Source of the DNA: Actinomycetota bacterium
Lineage (GTDB): Bacteria; Actinomycetota; Rubrobacteria; Rubrobacterales; Rubrobacteraceae
Length of the DNA stretch: 41,589 nucleotides
Direction of reading: 5' to 3'
Assembly: GCA_004563715.1 (NCBI GenBank)
Contig: SIRX01000119.1
Coordinates: forward strand, 1 to 41,589
Positions 33,428 to 41,503 of this stretch are shown here, one piece after another. The notes beneath the pieces were generated by a model, which saw only the letters and a list, made by a program, of their open reading frames with translations, made no database searches and had not been told where the DNA came from. Positions within the stretch are counted from its first letter, which is position 1. Every line of letters starts with the position of its first letter. The translations under genes were made by a program, and so were the position numbers.

Positions 33428-35488
33428 CTAGAGGTGGTGGAGGTACTCGGCGATCTCCCAGTCCGAGACCCACGTCCGGTGCCGCTCGGCCTCGAACCGC
33501 TTCATCGTGAGGAAGGTATCCACGATCTGGGGCCCCATCGCCTCCCGCAACACCTCGTCGGCCTCCAGCGCGTCCAGCGCCGCCTCCAGGGTGGCGGGCA
33601 GTTGTCCGCCGGCGGCGTCTTCCGGGAGGGTGTAGGCGTCGCCGCCGACCGGCGGGCCGAGCGGCAGCCTCTCGCGCAGGCCGTGCAGTCCGGCGAAGAG
33701 GATGGCGGCGGTCGCCAGGTACGGGTTCGCGCTCCCGTCGCCCACGCGCACCTCGGCCCTCGTGGCCCCGCCCCGCTCGGGCGGGATGCGCACGAACGCC
33801 GTCCGGTTGTCCCAGCCCCAGTTGGCGTGGGTGGGAGCCAGCGAGTCCGGCACGAGCCGCCGGTAGGCGTTGACGGTCGGGTTCAGGAAGGCCGTGAGGC
33901 CGCGGGCGTGAGCGAGTATACCGCCGACGAAGTGGCGCATCTTCCCGGAGACGCCGTCCGCGTCGGCGTCGTCAGCGAAGGCGTTCTCACCGTCCTGGCC
34001 TAGCGAGAAGTGGAAGTGGAAGCCGGAGCCGCCCTGGTCGTTGAACGGCTTGCCCATGAACGTGGCGATGAGGCCGTGCATGGCGGCCACGTCCTTGACG
34101 GCGCCCTTGAGGCGGAAGGCCCGGTCGGCGGCGGTCAGGGCGTCGGCGTGGTGAAGGTTGATCTCGTACTGCGAGTTCATGTACTCGTGGTTGGCCGCGA
34201 AGGTGCCCATCCCGAGGCCGGAGAGGTCCTCGGCGATCTTGCGCACGATGCCGCGCGGGTCGGCCTGCGGGCCTACCGTGTAGACCATGCTCAGGTTGTC
34301 CACGTAGCGCCGCACGCCGTTGACCGCTGCGGGGTCGCGCTCGCAGAGGAAGAACTCCAGCTCCGGGCCCACGACCGGCGCCAGCCCGAGCTCCTCGCAG
34401 GCGGCCACGGCGCGGCGTACCGCGCCCCGCGGGTCGGCGGGTGGTGCGTGATCCCCAACCGGGCGCAGGTCTGCGATGCAGCACGCCAGGCCCGGCTCCC
34501 ACGGGACCATCGTCACCGTGGAGAGGTCGGGGAAGGCCACGAGGTCGGGGTAGCCCTCCTCGCCTCCCACGACGGGGGTGTGGCGCAGGTCGGTGCCCAT
34601 TACCGCCGAGCAGAAGGCGAGCCCGTGCTCCAGGGCGCGGTCGAACTCGCCGATGGGCACGTCCTTGCCCCGCACCACGCCGTGCAGGTCCGGGTAGATC
34701 ACGCGTACGGAGGTAACCGAGCCGTCGGACAGCTCGGGGGGCTTCTCTACGGGTTTCTCCTGTTCGATCATTGCATCTTCCTTCCCGCCGGTCGCACCGG
34801 CTGCTCTTCCTTCGCGGTGGACTTCCACGCTGGCCGCGAACGCGTCGAAGAAGCGGTAGGCCGCTTCCCTGGAGGCCCTCTCACGCTCCGGGGGTCCGCC
34901 GAGCAGCTCCGCGCCGTCTTCTATGCCGAGCGCTGACAGACGCTCGGTGTCCATCTCCGCCCACCGGGAGACGATCTCCACGGTGCTCTCGGGATGGAAC
35001 TGCACCCCGAGGTGCGGACCGAACCGGAACGCCTGCACGGCGTCTGTGGTGCGTGCAATCTCCTCGGCGCCGGGCGGCGTCGTAAACCGCTCGTAGTGCC
35101 ACTCCAGCCACGGGCCGGGCGGCACGGTCTCCGGGTCATCGGTCTCTATCTCGCGCCATCCCAGCTCCGGCTGGGGCGAAACCTCCACCCGCCCGCCGAG
35201 CACGGCGGAGAGCACCTCCCCCCCGAAGCACAGCCCGAGTACCGGGACGTCTTTCTCGACCGCGGCCCGTATCAAGTCGAGCTCCTGTACCACCGAAGGC
35301 TCGTGTGTGTCGTTTGGCCCGTAAGGGGACCCTAGCGACGCGACAAAGGAGTATTTTTCCGGGTCGGGGGCGGGCAACCCGTTGTACGAGTGGTTCACTT
35401 CGTATGGTAGACCCCGCTCGTCCAGCCACTCGGCGAGCAACCCGGGCGGCGTGTTCTCTTCGTGCTGGCGGATCAGGACCGGCTTCAA
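33428..35488 (-). CDS. Fusion protein: class I glutamine amidotransferase domain + glutamine synthetase-like domain
   Basis: A single 686-residue frame joins two enzymes normally made separately. Residues 1 to about 205 form a class I amidotransferase with nucleophile Cys87 ('GLCFGGE'), His165 and Glu167 ('GVQFHPEST'). From about 250 to the end is a type III/PuuA-like glutamine synthetase. It carries 'YPDLHGVVRGKDVP', 'GPELEFFLCE', 'NHEYMNSQYEINL', 'GGSGFHFHFSLG' and 'GDGSANPYLATAAIL'. Separate GS-like/amidotransferase pairs make and hydrolyse gamma-glutamyl amines in putrescine (PuuA/PuuD) and aniline (AtdA1/AtdA2) catabolism. The TTG start overlaps the FAH stop (TTGA). Met240 follows GGAAGGAAG, so the GS part may also be made separately. 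Confidence 0.88.
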   Translation of the reverse strand: MKPVLIRQHEENTPPGLLAEWLDERGLPYEVNHSYNGLPAPDPEKYSFVASLGSPYGPNDTHEPSVVQELDLIRAAVEKDVPVLGLCFGGEVLSAVLGGRVEVSPQPELGWREIETDDPETVPPGPWLEWHYERFTTPPGAEEIARTTDAVQAFRFGPHLGVQFHPESTVEIVSRWAEMDTERLSALGIEDGAELLGGPPERERASREAAYRFFDAFAASVEVHREGRAAGATGGKEDAMIEQEKPVEKPPELSDGSVTSVRVIYPDLHGVVRGKDVPIGEFDRALEHGLAFCSAVMGTDLRHTPVVGGEEGYPDLVAFPDLSTVTMVPWEPGLACCIADLRPVGDHAPPADPRGAVRRAVAACEELGLAPVVGPELEFFLCERDPAAVNGVRRYVDNLSMVYTVGPQADPRGIVRKIAEDLSGLGMGTFAANHEYMNSQYEINLHHADALTAADRAFRLKGAVKDVAAMHGLIATFMGKPFNDQGGSGFHFHFSLGQDGENAFADDADADGVSGKMRHFVGGILAHARGLTAFLNPTVNAYRRLVPDSLAPTHANWGWDNRTAFVRIPPERGGATRAEVRVGDGSANPYLATAAILFAGLHGLRERLPLGPPVGGDAYTLPEDAAGGQLPATLEAALDALEADEVLREAMGPQIVDTFLTMKRFEAERHRTWVSDWEIAEYLHHL
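34771..34786 (-). promoter_or_regulatory. Internal ribosome site and ATG inside the amidotransferase-GS fusion
   Basis: On the minus strand GGGAAGGAAG (34786-34777) lies 5 bases before an in-frame ATG (34771-34769, Met240). That Met begins MIEQEKPVEKPPELSDG, just where a stand-alone GS-like protein of this type would start. The region upstream is a low-complexity linker rich in Gly and Ala. It looks like the start of a formerly separate gene. Confidence 0.5.
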
Positions 35489-36360
35489 CCGCCCGTCCTT
35501 CCTGCCTCTACCATCTTCTCAGCCTCTTCCTCGGAGACGGCCAGCGCGACGTGCAGCGTGTTGGCCGAGGTCTCGGGCTGCTCGCCCGGCCCCGACAGGT
35601 CCACCTCCCACTCCTCGACGGTGTTGCTGAGGCAGCCGATGCCGTCTATCTCGACCTCCACCACGTCTCCCGGCTGCATGGGCCGGGAGTTGGCCGGCGT
35701 GCCGGTCAGGAGCACGTCGCCGGGCTCCAGCGAGATCAGACGGCACACGTCCGCGAGCTGGTACGCCACGCCGAACAGTAGGTCGTCCGAGCCACCCTCC
35801 TGCACGACCTCGCCGTTGAGGTACGTCCGAAGGGTGAACGCCTCCGGGTCGAACTCCGAGGCGGGCACCACCTCCGGCCCGAGCGGCAGGAAGCCGTCCT
35901 GGCCCTTGACGCGCAGCATCGAGCCCCGGTCCGCGTGCCGGAAGTCATGCAACCCCACGTCGTTGGCGCACGTGTAGCCGGCCACGTAGTCGAGCGCCTC
36001 CTCCTCCGGCACGCCCTTCATGCGCCGCCCGACAACGACGGCCAGCTCCCCCTCGTAGTTGAGGAACCGCGTCCCCGCCGGACGCCGCACCGTACCCCGG
36101 TGCCCGTTCAGCGCCGTCGGGGGCTTCAGGAAGTACGAGGGCTGCGCCGGCGCCTTCGCGGCGTACTCCTCCACGCGGCTCCGGTAGGTCAGGTGGACCG
36201 CGAGGATCTTGGTCGGCTCGACCGGCGCGAGGTAATGCGCCTCCGCCTCGGGCAACCGCTCCCCCGACTCCAGCACGACCTCATCGCCCTCCCGCCAGCC
36301 CCACACCGGTGCGCCTCCGTACAGCACACGCAGCGCCCGACCATCCCCGATAGCTCCCAT
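35485..36360 (-). CDS. Fumarylacetoacetate hydrolase (FAH)-family protein, HpaG-like isomerase/decarboxylase/hydrolase
   Basis: The 291-residue protein has the FAH catalytic core. 'FLNYEGELAVVVG' provides two metal-binding Glu residues, 'ANDVGLHDFRH' an Asp, and 'VKGQDGFLPLGPEVV' the substrate/metal loop. 'GDVLLTGTPANSRPMQPGDVVEVEIDGIG' (in parts) closes the beta-roll. Family members hydrolyse acylpyruvates or decarboxylate and isomerise meta-cleavage products. The ATG at 36360 is preferred to the GTG at 36369 because of ribosome-site spacing. It is the first gene of the coupled operon; its stop overlaps the next start (TTGA). Confidence 0.87.
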   Translation of the reverse strand: MGAIGDGRALRVLYGGAPVWGWREGDEVVLESGERLPEAEAHYLAPVEPTKILAVHLTYRSRVEEYAAKAPAQPSYFLKPPTALNGHRGTVRRPAGTRFLNYEGELAVVVGRRMKGVPEEEALDYVAGYTCANDVGLHDFRHADRGSMLRVKGQDGFLPLGPEVVPASEFDPEAFTLRTYLNGEVVQEGGSDDLLFGVAYQLADVCRLISLEPGDVLLTGTPANSRPMQPGDVVEVEIDGIGCLSNTVEEWEVDLSGPGEQPETSANTLHVALAVSEEEAEKMVEAGRTGG

Positions 36361-36392
36361 AACAGACACCCCACAGTCCGATAAACCAGTTT

Positions 36393-36409
36393 ATGGATAC
36401 ATTATCCAT
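36393..36409. promoter_or_regulatory. Operator copy 1 (17-bp palindrome) over the catabolic-operon promoter
   Basis: ATGGATA-CAT-TATCCAT is a perfect 7-base-arm palindrome with a 3-base centre. It covers the -10 element of the minus-strand promoter. The same motif recurs 52 bases away at 36445-36461. Size and symmetry fit the dimeric GntR/FadR regulator encoded next door. Confidence 0.65.
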
Positions 36410-36427
36410 TTCTGCCTGCGCTGTCAA
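36399..36427 (-). promoter_or_regulatory. Promoter of the minus-strand catabolic operon
   Basis: Reading on the minus strand, TTGACA (36427-36422) is followed after 17 bases by TAATGT (36404-36399). The -35 is consensus and the -10 is moderate and lies inside operator copy 1. Transcription would begin about 30 bases before the FAH-family ATG. Confidence 0.6.
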
Positions 36428-36444
36428 GCGGTGTGGGGTGTTTG

Positions 36445-36461
36445 TTGAATAATGTATCCAA
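36445..36461. promoter_or_regulatory. Operator copy 2 (17-bp palindrome) over the regulator promoter
   Basis: TTGAATA-ATG-TATCCAA is the same element as copy 1 read on the other strand, with one mismatch between its arms. It covers the -35 box and part of the spacer of the regulator's own promoter, which suggests autoregulation. Confidence 0.65.
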
Positions 36462-36473
36462 ACGGCCTATGAT
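36445..36473 (+). promoter_or_regulatory. Promoter of the GntR regulator gene, probably leaderless
   Basis: TTGAAT (36445-36450) and TATGAT (36468-36473) are 17 bases apart. Only 6 bases separate the -10 box from the ATG at 36480, so transcription should start at or next to the start codon. No ribosome site is visible, in agreement with a leaderless message. Confidence 0.65.
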
Positions 36474-36479
36474 CGCGGC

Positions 36480-37208
36480 ATGACCCTCCCCTCTGGACAG
36501 CGGAAGGATGAGGACCACATCCGGGTAGATTCCGTCGTGGACCTCGCCTACGGGCGCATCCGGGACCTGGTCCTCAGCGGCGAGCTGGCGCCGGGGGCGC
36601 GGCTCGGGCAGGTGGAGCTGGCGGAGCGGTTCGGGATCTCGCGCACGCCGGTCCGCGAGGCGTTGCGGCGGCTGGCGGGCGAGGGGCTCGTGGACCCGCT
36701 CTCCAACCGGGGCTTCCGGGTTGCGGATCTCGGCCTCGACGCGGTCATGCGGCGTCTGGAGGTGCGGTCCATCCTGGAGCCGGGCATCGCCCGGCTGGCG
36801 GCGCGGCGCCGGAGCGAGCGCGACGTCGAGCGGTTACGGGGCGCGATCTCACGCGAGGAGCGGGCGCGGGACGGGATCGAGGCCCACGACGCCAGCCGCG
36901 ACTTCCACGTCGCGCTCGCGCGCGCCACCGGCAACGAGGAGATCGTGCGCGTCCTGGAGTCGCTGTGGCTCGTGGAGGTGGACCGGCGCCTCCTCGCCCG
37001 GCGCTCCGCCGAGTCGGACTGGCCGTCCGTGGACATCCGGGAGCACCGGGAGATAGCGACCGCCGTGGAAGAGGGCCGCGCCGAGGACGCCGGGCGGCTG
37101 ATGGAGGAGCACGTCAGCGGGGCCGTGCGCCACTGGGAACCCGAGTGGCGAGCCACCACGGACCGTCTGGACGGGGAGTCCGGACCCGGCGTCGCCGCGG
37201 GCCGGTGA
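36480..37208 (+). CDS. GntR-family transcriptional regulator, FadR/FCD subfamily
   Basis: The 242-residue protein has an N-terminal winged helix (residues about 18-80). Its recognition helix is 'LAERFGISRTPVREALRRLAGEGLV' (in parts), the GntR hallmark. A C-terminal all-helical FCD ligand domain follows, with 'DASRDFHVALARATGN' and 'REHREIATAVEEGRAEDAGRLMEEHV' (in parts), which carry the His and acidic residues that bind a metal and a carboxylate ligand. It is divergent from the catabolic operon, and a repeated palindrome lies in the 119-base gap. It is probably an autoregulated repressor released by a pathway substrate. Its stop is 2 bases from the convergent MFS gene. Confidence 0.9.
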   Translation: MTLPSGQRKDEDHIRVDSVVDLAYGRIRDLVLSGELAPGARLGQVELAERFGISRTPVREALRRLAGEGLVDPLSNRGFRVADLGLDAVMRRLEVRSILEPGIARLAARRRSERDVERLRGAISREERARDGIEAHDASRDFHVALARATGNEEIVRVLESLWLVEVDRRLLARRSAESDWPSVDIREHREIATAVEEGRAEDAGRLMEEHVSGAVRHWEPEWRATTDRLDGESGPGVAAGR

Positions 37209-37210
37209 GG

Positions 37211-38410
37211 CTAGCCCTTGCCGGCCTCCACCGTCCGGCCCTCGCGGGCGGCGCGGTCGCGGAGGAGCAGGTAGCGTCCGGAGAGGACAGCTGTGGCGGA
37301 GAGCAGGGCTATGGCGCCGGAGACGAGCCAGGCGGTGCTGTAGGAGGTTGCTTCCAGCACGAGGCCAAAGAGCAGCGGCCCCAGGGCCGCCCCGCCGGAG
37401 GCGCCGGTCTGCGTGACGCCGGTCGCCGCCGCCGGGGCTCCGGGGTTGGTCTTGACGACGGCGAAGTTAAAGAGCCCCGGCCAGCCCCACCCGGCCCCGA
37501 AGGCCAGCACCGTTCCCGCCACGAGCAGCGCCTCCATGCCGGTCGCCAGCATCACGAAGCCTACAGCGCCGGCCCCGAGCATCCCGGCCACCAGCCGCAG
37601 GCGGCCGCCGCTCATCCCGTCGGCCAGGTACCCGAACAGGACGCGCACCACGATACCCACGGCGCTCCCCAGGGCCAGCAGGAGACCCGCCCGGCCGACC
37701 CCGATCCCCGCAGCCACCGCCGACTCCACGATAAACGCCCCCAGAGGAGTAGCCGCCGTCGAGCCGAGCCCGATACCCACGGCGAGCAGTATCAGGGGCC
37801 GCATCCGCACGTCGCCGGCGCGGGCAGCTTTTATCTCCGCCCTTCCGCCAAGCCGGCTGGCGGTCCCGGCGGGGACGGCGAGCGCGACGGCCAGCGCGAG
37901 CGCCGCGCCGCCCACGAAGGCCCAGCGCCAGCCGACGGTTATAGCCAGGGTGGGAACGGCCAGCCCGGCGAGCAGGGTCGCCGTGGGGATGGCGGCCTGC
38001 TTGATCCCGAACGAAAACCCCTGACGTCCGGTGGGGACCCGACGCGCCAGAAAGAGGTGCGTCGCCGGGTGCGAGACCGCGTTGGCGAACCCGCCGACGA
38101 CCAGGCACGCTACCAGCAATCCCCAGGATCGGGCGAAGAGCGCCACCCCCAGGAGCGCGGCCGCGCTCCCCACCGCGGCCACCCGCATCCCGCGGTGCGC
38201 CCCGATCCGCTCCACCACCCGCCCGAACGCCACCGAGGCCACCGAGGACGAGACAAAGAACAGCGCCACCGCCAGCCCCAGCGCCGCCTCCCCGAAGCCC
38301 AGCTCCTCCCGCACCTGCACCGCCAGCCCGCCCGTCAGGAAGGCCGGCAACACCCCCGCCGTGGCGACGGCGACGGCCAGCAGCACCGGCCGGTAACTCA
38401 TGCTCTCCAT
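37211..38410 (-). CDS. MFS transporter
   Basis: A 399-residue inner-membrane protein with twelve hydrophobic segments. A conserved MFS loop follows helix 2 ('FGRVVERIGAHRGMRVAAVG'), and an equivalent follows helix 8 ('FGYLADGMSGGRLRLVAG'). The 'HLFLARRVPTGRQGFSFGIKQAAIPTA' stretch (in parts) is typical of the cyanate/nitrate-type and aromatic-acid-type MFS permeases. Direction and substrate cannot be told; uptake or export of the compound degraded by the neighbouring operon is possible. Starts at 38410 and 38401 are both in frame, and neither has a strong ribosome site. Confidence 0.82.
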   Translation of the reverse strand: MESMSYRPVLLAVAVATAGVLPAFLTGGLAVQVREELGFGEAALGLAVALFFVSSSVASVAFGRVVERIGAHRGMRVAAVGSAAALLGVALFARSWGLLVACLVVGGFANAVSHPATHLFLARRVPTGRQGFSFGIKQAAIPTATLLAGLAVPTLAITVGWRWAFVGGAALALAVALAVPAGTASRLGGRAEIKAARAGDVRMRPLILLAVGIGLGSTAATPLGAFIVESAVAAGIGVGRAGLLLALGSAVGIVVRVLFGYLADGMSGGRLRLVAGMLGAGAVGFVMLATGMEALLVAGTVLAFGAGWGWPGLFNFAVVKTNPGAPAAATGVTQTGASGGAALGPLLFGLVLEATSYSTAWLVSGAIALLSATAVLSGRYLLLRDRAAREGRTVEAGKG

Positions 38411-38484
38411 CAGGAGTGGGAAACGACATACGTAGGACTGAACGGCACGCCGGGGATCATACCATGCTCCCCGGGACGGCCCGG

Positions 38485-39441
38485 TTACCGCGCCGGGGGC
38501 TCTCCGGCGTCGTAGCGGGCCGCGCCGGAGCCCGGGGGCACGACCACCTTCAAGGCGTTCGGGGCGACGGAGAAGGTGAGAGGCGTGTGGGCCACGAGCT
38601 CGCCGTCCACGTTTACCGGAAGCTCGGGCTCCGTCTCCAGGTGCACCCGCGCGGTCCGGTAGTGGTTGACGCTGCCGTTGGAGACGAAGTCCCCGCTCCT
38701 GAGGTAGCGGGCCACACCCACGAGGTCCCGGTGGCGGCCGAGCGCTATCGTGTAGACGTCCAGCGCGCGGTCGTCCATGCCCGAGTTTGGCGCCACCACC
38801 ATGCCGCCGCCGTAGAAGCGCCCGTTGCCCACCGCCACCTGCAAGAGCCGCCCGTGCTCCACCGGCTCGTGGTCGCCGTCCGGGAAGGTGAGCCGCGCCG
38901 TAAAAGGCTCGTGGCGCAGGAACGCCCGCACGGCGGCCACCGTGTAGGCGATAGCCCCCGCCCGCTTCTTCAACCTCGGGGAGAGCGCCTGCGTAACCCC
39001 CACCCCGAGGCCCGCCGAGGCGACGTTCACGTAGTAGTTGTCTTCCGCCAGCCCCAGGTCCACGTCCACGACCTTGCCCCGCGCGATGGTCTCGCACGCC
39101 CGCTCGATGTCCGAGGGTATCTCCAGCGTGCGGGCGAAGTCGTTGGCGGTGCCCAGCGGCAGGAGCCCCAGCACGGCGTCGCGGCCGGCGAAGAAGTCCA
39201 CCACGGAGCTGACAGAACCGTCCCCGCCGCCCAGCACCACGAGCCCGTAGCCCTCCTCCAGGACCTCGCGAATGACCTCGGCGAGCCGCGCCGGGTCTCG
39301 GACGGCGTAGGTGGCCCCCAGGGGGACGCCGAGCCGGTCCAGCACGTCGATCGCCTCGAAAAAAGCGCGCTCCCCGTGGCGGGCGCGGGTGTTCACCACC
39401 AGCGCCGCCCGGCGCAACCGGTCTATACCAGGGCTGTTCAA
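38485..39441 (-). CDS. Diacylglycerol kinase-family lipid kinase
   Basis: This 318-residue protein has the DAGK catalytic domain: 'AALVVNTRARHGERAF' opens the fold, 'LVVLGGGDGSVSSVVDFFAG' binds nucleotide, and 'LLPLGTANDFARTLEIP' follows. The second domain contains 'VGNGRFYGGGMVVAPNSGMDD'. Bacterial members phosphorylate diacylglycerol or other lipids, or sphingosine-like bases. The TTG start at 39441 is chosen because AGAGGAG lies 5 bases before it and protein similarity begins there. Codons further upstream are Arg-rich and unlike the family. Confidence 0.85.
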   Translation of the reverse strand: MNSPGIDRLRRAALVVNTRARHGERAFFEAIDVLDRLGVPLGATYAVRDPARLAEVIREVLEEGYGLVVLGGGDGSVSSVVDFFAGRDAVLGLLPLGTANDFARTLEIPSDIERACETIARGKVVDVDLGLAEDNYYVNVASAGLGVGVTQALSPRLKKRAGAIAYTVAAVRAFLRHEPFTARLTFPDGDHEPVEHGRLLQVAVGNGRFYGGGMVVAPNSGMDDRALDVYTIALGRHRDLVGVARYLRSGDFVSNGSVNHYRTARVHLETEPELPVNVDGELVAHTPLTFSVAPNALKVVVPPGSGAARYDAGEPPAR

Positions 39442-39717
39442 GAGTTCTCCTCTAGACGCCGTCACAGCAGCCTCTCGGCTCCAACCCTTTATACGGGCGG
39501 AGAGCGTGAGGGTAGCAAAAGCCGTCCGGCCGGGACCCGCGAGCTTCCCGGCACGGCGGAGAACCGCAGCGGAAGGCCCCGGTTCTCCGAACATCCGTGG
39601 GCGCGTATTTGACCTGCCGGGCCTTTTCGTGCAACCTGCACGGACAACGAGCGTGGCCGAACTCTCGGGGGAGTTATCAAGGTTCAGCCAGCCGACAGAA
39701 ACATAGCGCGCTCGCGC

Positions 39718-41298
39718 GTGTGGGTAGTTCCGGCGATAGCAGTGCTCTCGTGGCTCGCGATGCTTGCGGCCGTCCTGGCAGGTTCTCGCGGGTTGCCTTC
39801 CGGGTGGGACCTCTCCGCCACGCTGCTCTACCTGCCGGCCGGTTTCCTGTGCGCCTGGACTTTCACGGCGGTCTCGGTCAAGGCATCCGGCACCGAGAGG
39901 CTTTTCTGGGGCCTGCTCGGGGCGGGGGTGATCCTCTACCTGACGGGGAGCCCTCTCTGGAGCCCCGTCCGGGGGGTCGGCTCCACGCTGACGTTTTCGT
40001 GCTACGTCGCCTCCAACGCCCTGTTGTTCGGCGCGCTACTGCTGGTCCTCTCCAGGGTCTCCAGGAGGGCCCGGTACGTGGCCTGGCTCGATGCCCTGTG
40101 CGTCATGTCCTCCGTGGCGGTCCTGATCTCCTACTTCCTCGCCACACCGGCGGAGTTGGCGTCGGGCGCCCGCGGCTGGCAGGAGGCCCTGGTCGTCTTC
40201 TCCGGCCCCGCCCTGGGCGCGGGGCTGCTCTACCTGTCCCTCGTGCTCCTGGGCGTGGACGAGAAGCCTCCCTTCGCGGGTGCGCTGGCGGGCGGTTTCC
40301 TGCTGCTCCTGCTGGTAGAGGGCTCCTACCTCGCCATACACCACTCGACGCTATCGGGGACGGGGCTTGCGGAGCCCGAGTTCTGGCAACAGTTCCTGTG
40401 GGTCGCGGGTCCCGTACTGATGGCCCTCGCGGCCCGCAACTCCTGTCCGGCGGCCTTCGAGTGTTCCCCCTGGGAGCTCGGCGTCGCCCCCGAAAAGCAC
40501 GCCGCCTTCTGGTTCGGGTTGCTCTCCCCGGCGGTCCACTTCACGGTCATCTTCGTGTGGGCCGCGTTGCATCCGCCGGCGCCGGACTACCTGCTGCTGG
40601 CGGGAGCGGCGCTGATGCTCTACTTCGCGCTGCGCATCTCCATCTTCTCGTACGCCGTGCACCGGCTGCGCCTCCAGCGGGACGCGGCCGTCGGCCGGCT
40701 GGAGCAGGGTCGCATCTCCGAGGAGCTGCACGACACCCTGAAGCAGAACGTCTTCGGCGCGGCGCTCCTGCTCGACTCCTACAAGAAAACGAAGGAGAAG
40801 GGCGACGCCGCCGGCGCGGAGCAACTCCTGGACGGGGCGATGGCCGCCTGCCGGGAGGCCGGACACTAGGTGGGCCGTTCCATAGAGGAGTTGCGGGCGC
40901 GCAGCGCGGGCAGCCTGGACCTCCTCGCCCTTCTCCAGGAACGGCTCGCCGAGACGCGCGAGTACTTCGGCGTGAGGACCCACGAAGACCTCGCAGCGGA
41001 CCTGACCGTTCTGGGCCCGGAGGAACAGGCGGCGGCGTACAGGATCGCCAGCGAGGCGCTGTGGAACGCCGGCAAGCACTCGGGAGCGAACAACGTGTAC
41101 CTGGAGTCCCGGCAGGTAGGCTCCGTCCTGCTGCTCAAGGTGCGCGACGACGGGCGCGGGCTGCCGGCCGGGGAGAACGGGACGGGCGCCGGGCTCGCGC
41201 TCATGCGCGGACGGGCCGGGGAGGTCGGAGCGGCGCTGGACGTGATCTCCGCTCCCAACCGTGGAACGACCGTGCAGGCGAGGTTCGATACGCGGTGA
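39718..41298 (+). pseudogene. Sensor histidine kinase interrupted by an in-frame TAG
   Basis: The first part (39718-40866, 383 residues, GTG start, weak ribosome site) has about eight membrane helices and then a HisKA_3 dimerisation helix with phospho-acceptor His338 in 'ISEELHDTLKQNVFGAALLL'. A TAG at 40867-40869 stops it. The same frame continues to 41298 with 'VGRSIEELRARSAGSLD' and an HATPase domain with N box 'EALWNAGKHSGANNV' and G1 box 'RDDGRGLP'. One C-to-T change (CAG to TAG) explains the break. The halves could be made separately from GTG 40870, but no ribosome site supports this. A truncated response regulator follows. Confidence 0.8.
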
Positions 41299-41477
41299 AG
41301 GTACTGCTGGTAGAAGACCATCCCACCATGCGCCTCGGCATCAAAGCCGCCCTGGAGCTCGAAGAGGACATACAGGTCGCCGCCGAAACGGACGAAGCCG
41401 GGACAGCGCTCGACCTCGCCAGAAAGCTCGCCCCCGACCTCGTACTGCTCGACCTCCGTCTCAAACGCTTGGTGTGA
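41295..41477 (+). pseudogene. Response regulator cut off within the receiver domain
   Basis: The GTG start at 41295 overlaps the kinase stop by 4 bases. The 60 residues begin MKVLLVEDHPTMRLGIKAAL, with acidic pocket residues, and reach the phospho-acceptor Asp in 'APDLVLLDLRLK'. They then diverge to RLV and stop. A normal NarL/LuxR-type regulator has about 210 residues. The unrelated sequence that follows leads into a transposase start, so the gene was most likely disrupted by insertion at about 41466-41480. Confidence 0.72.
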
Positions 41478-41503
41478 GTTACCCGTCGAAGATTTGAGCG
41501 AAA

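Noticed and set aside
37211-39097. Extending the MFS gene upstream to give a 628-residue protein
   Set aside because: The added N-terminal part is a Gly/Arg/Ala-rich shadow of the lipid kinase gene and lacks any membrane or domain pattern. The family start matches 38410 or 38401.
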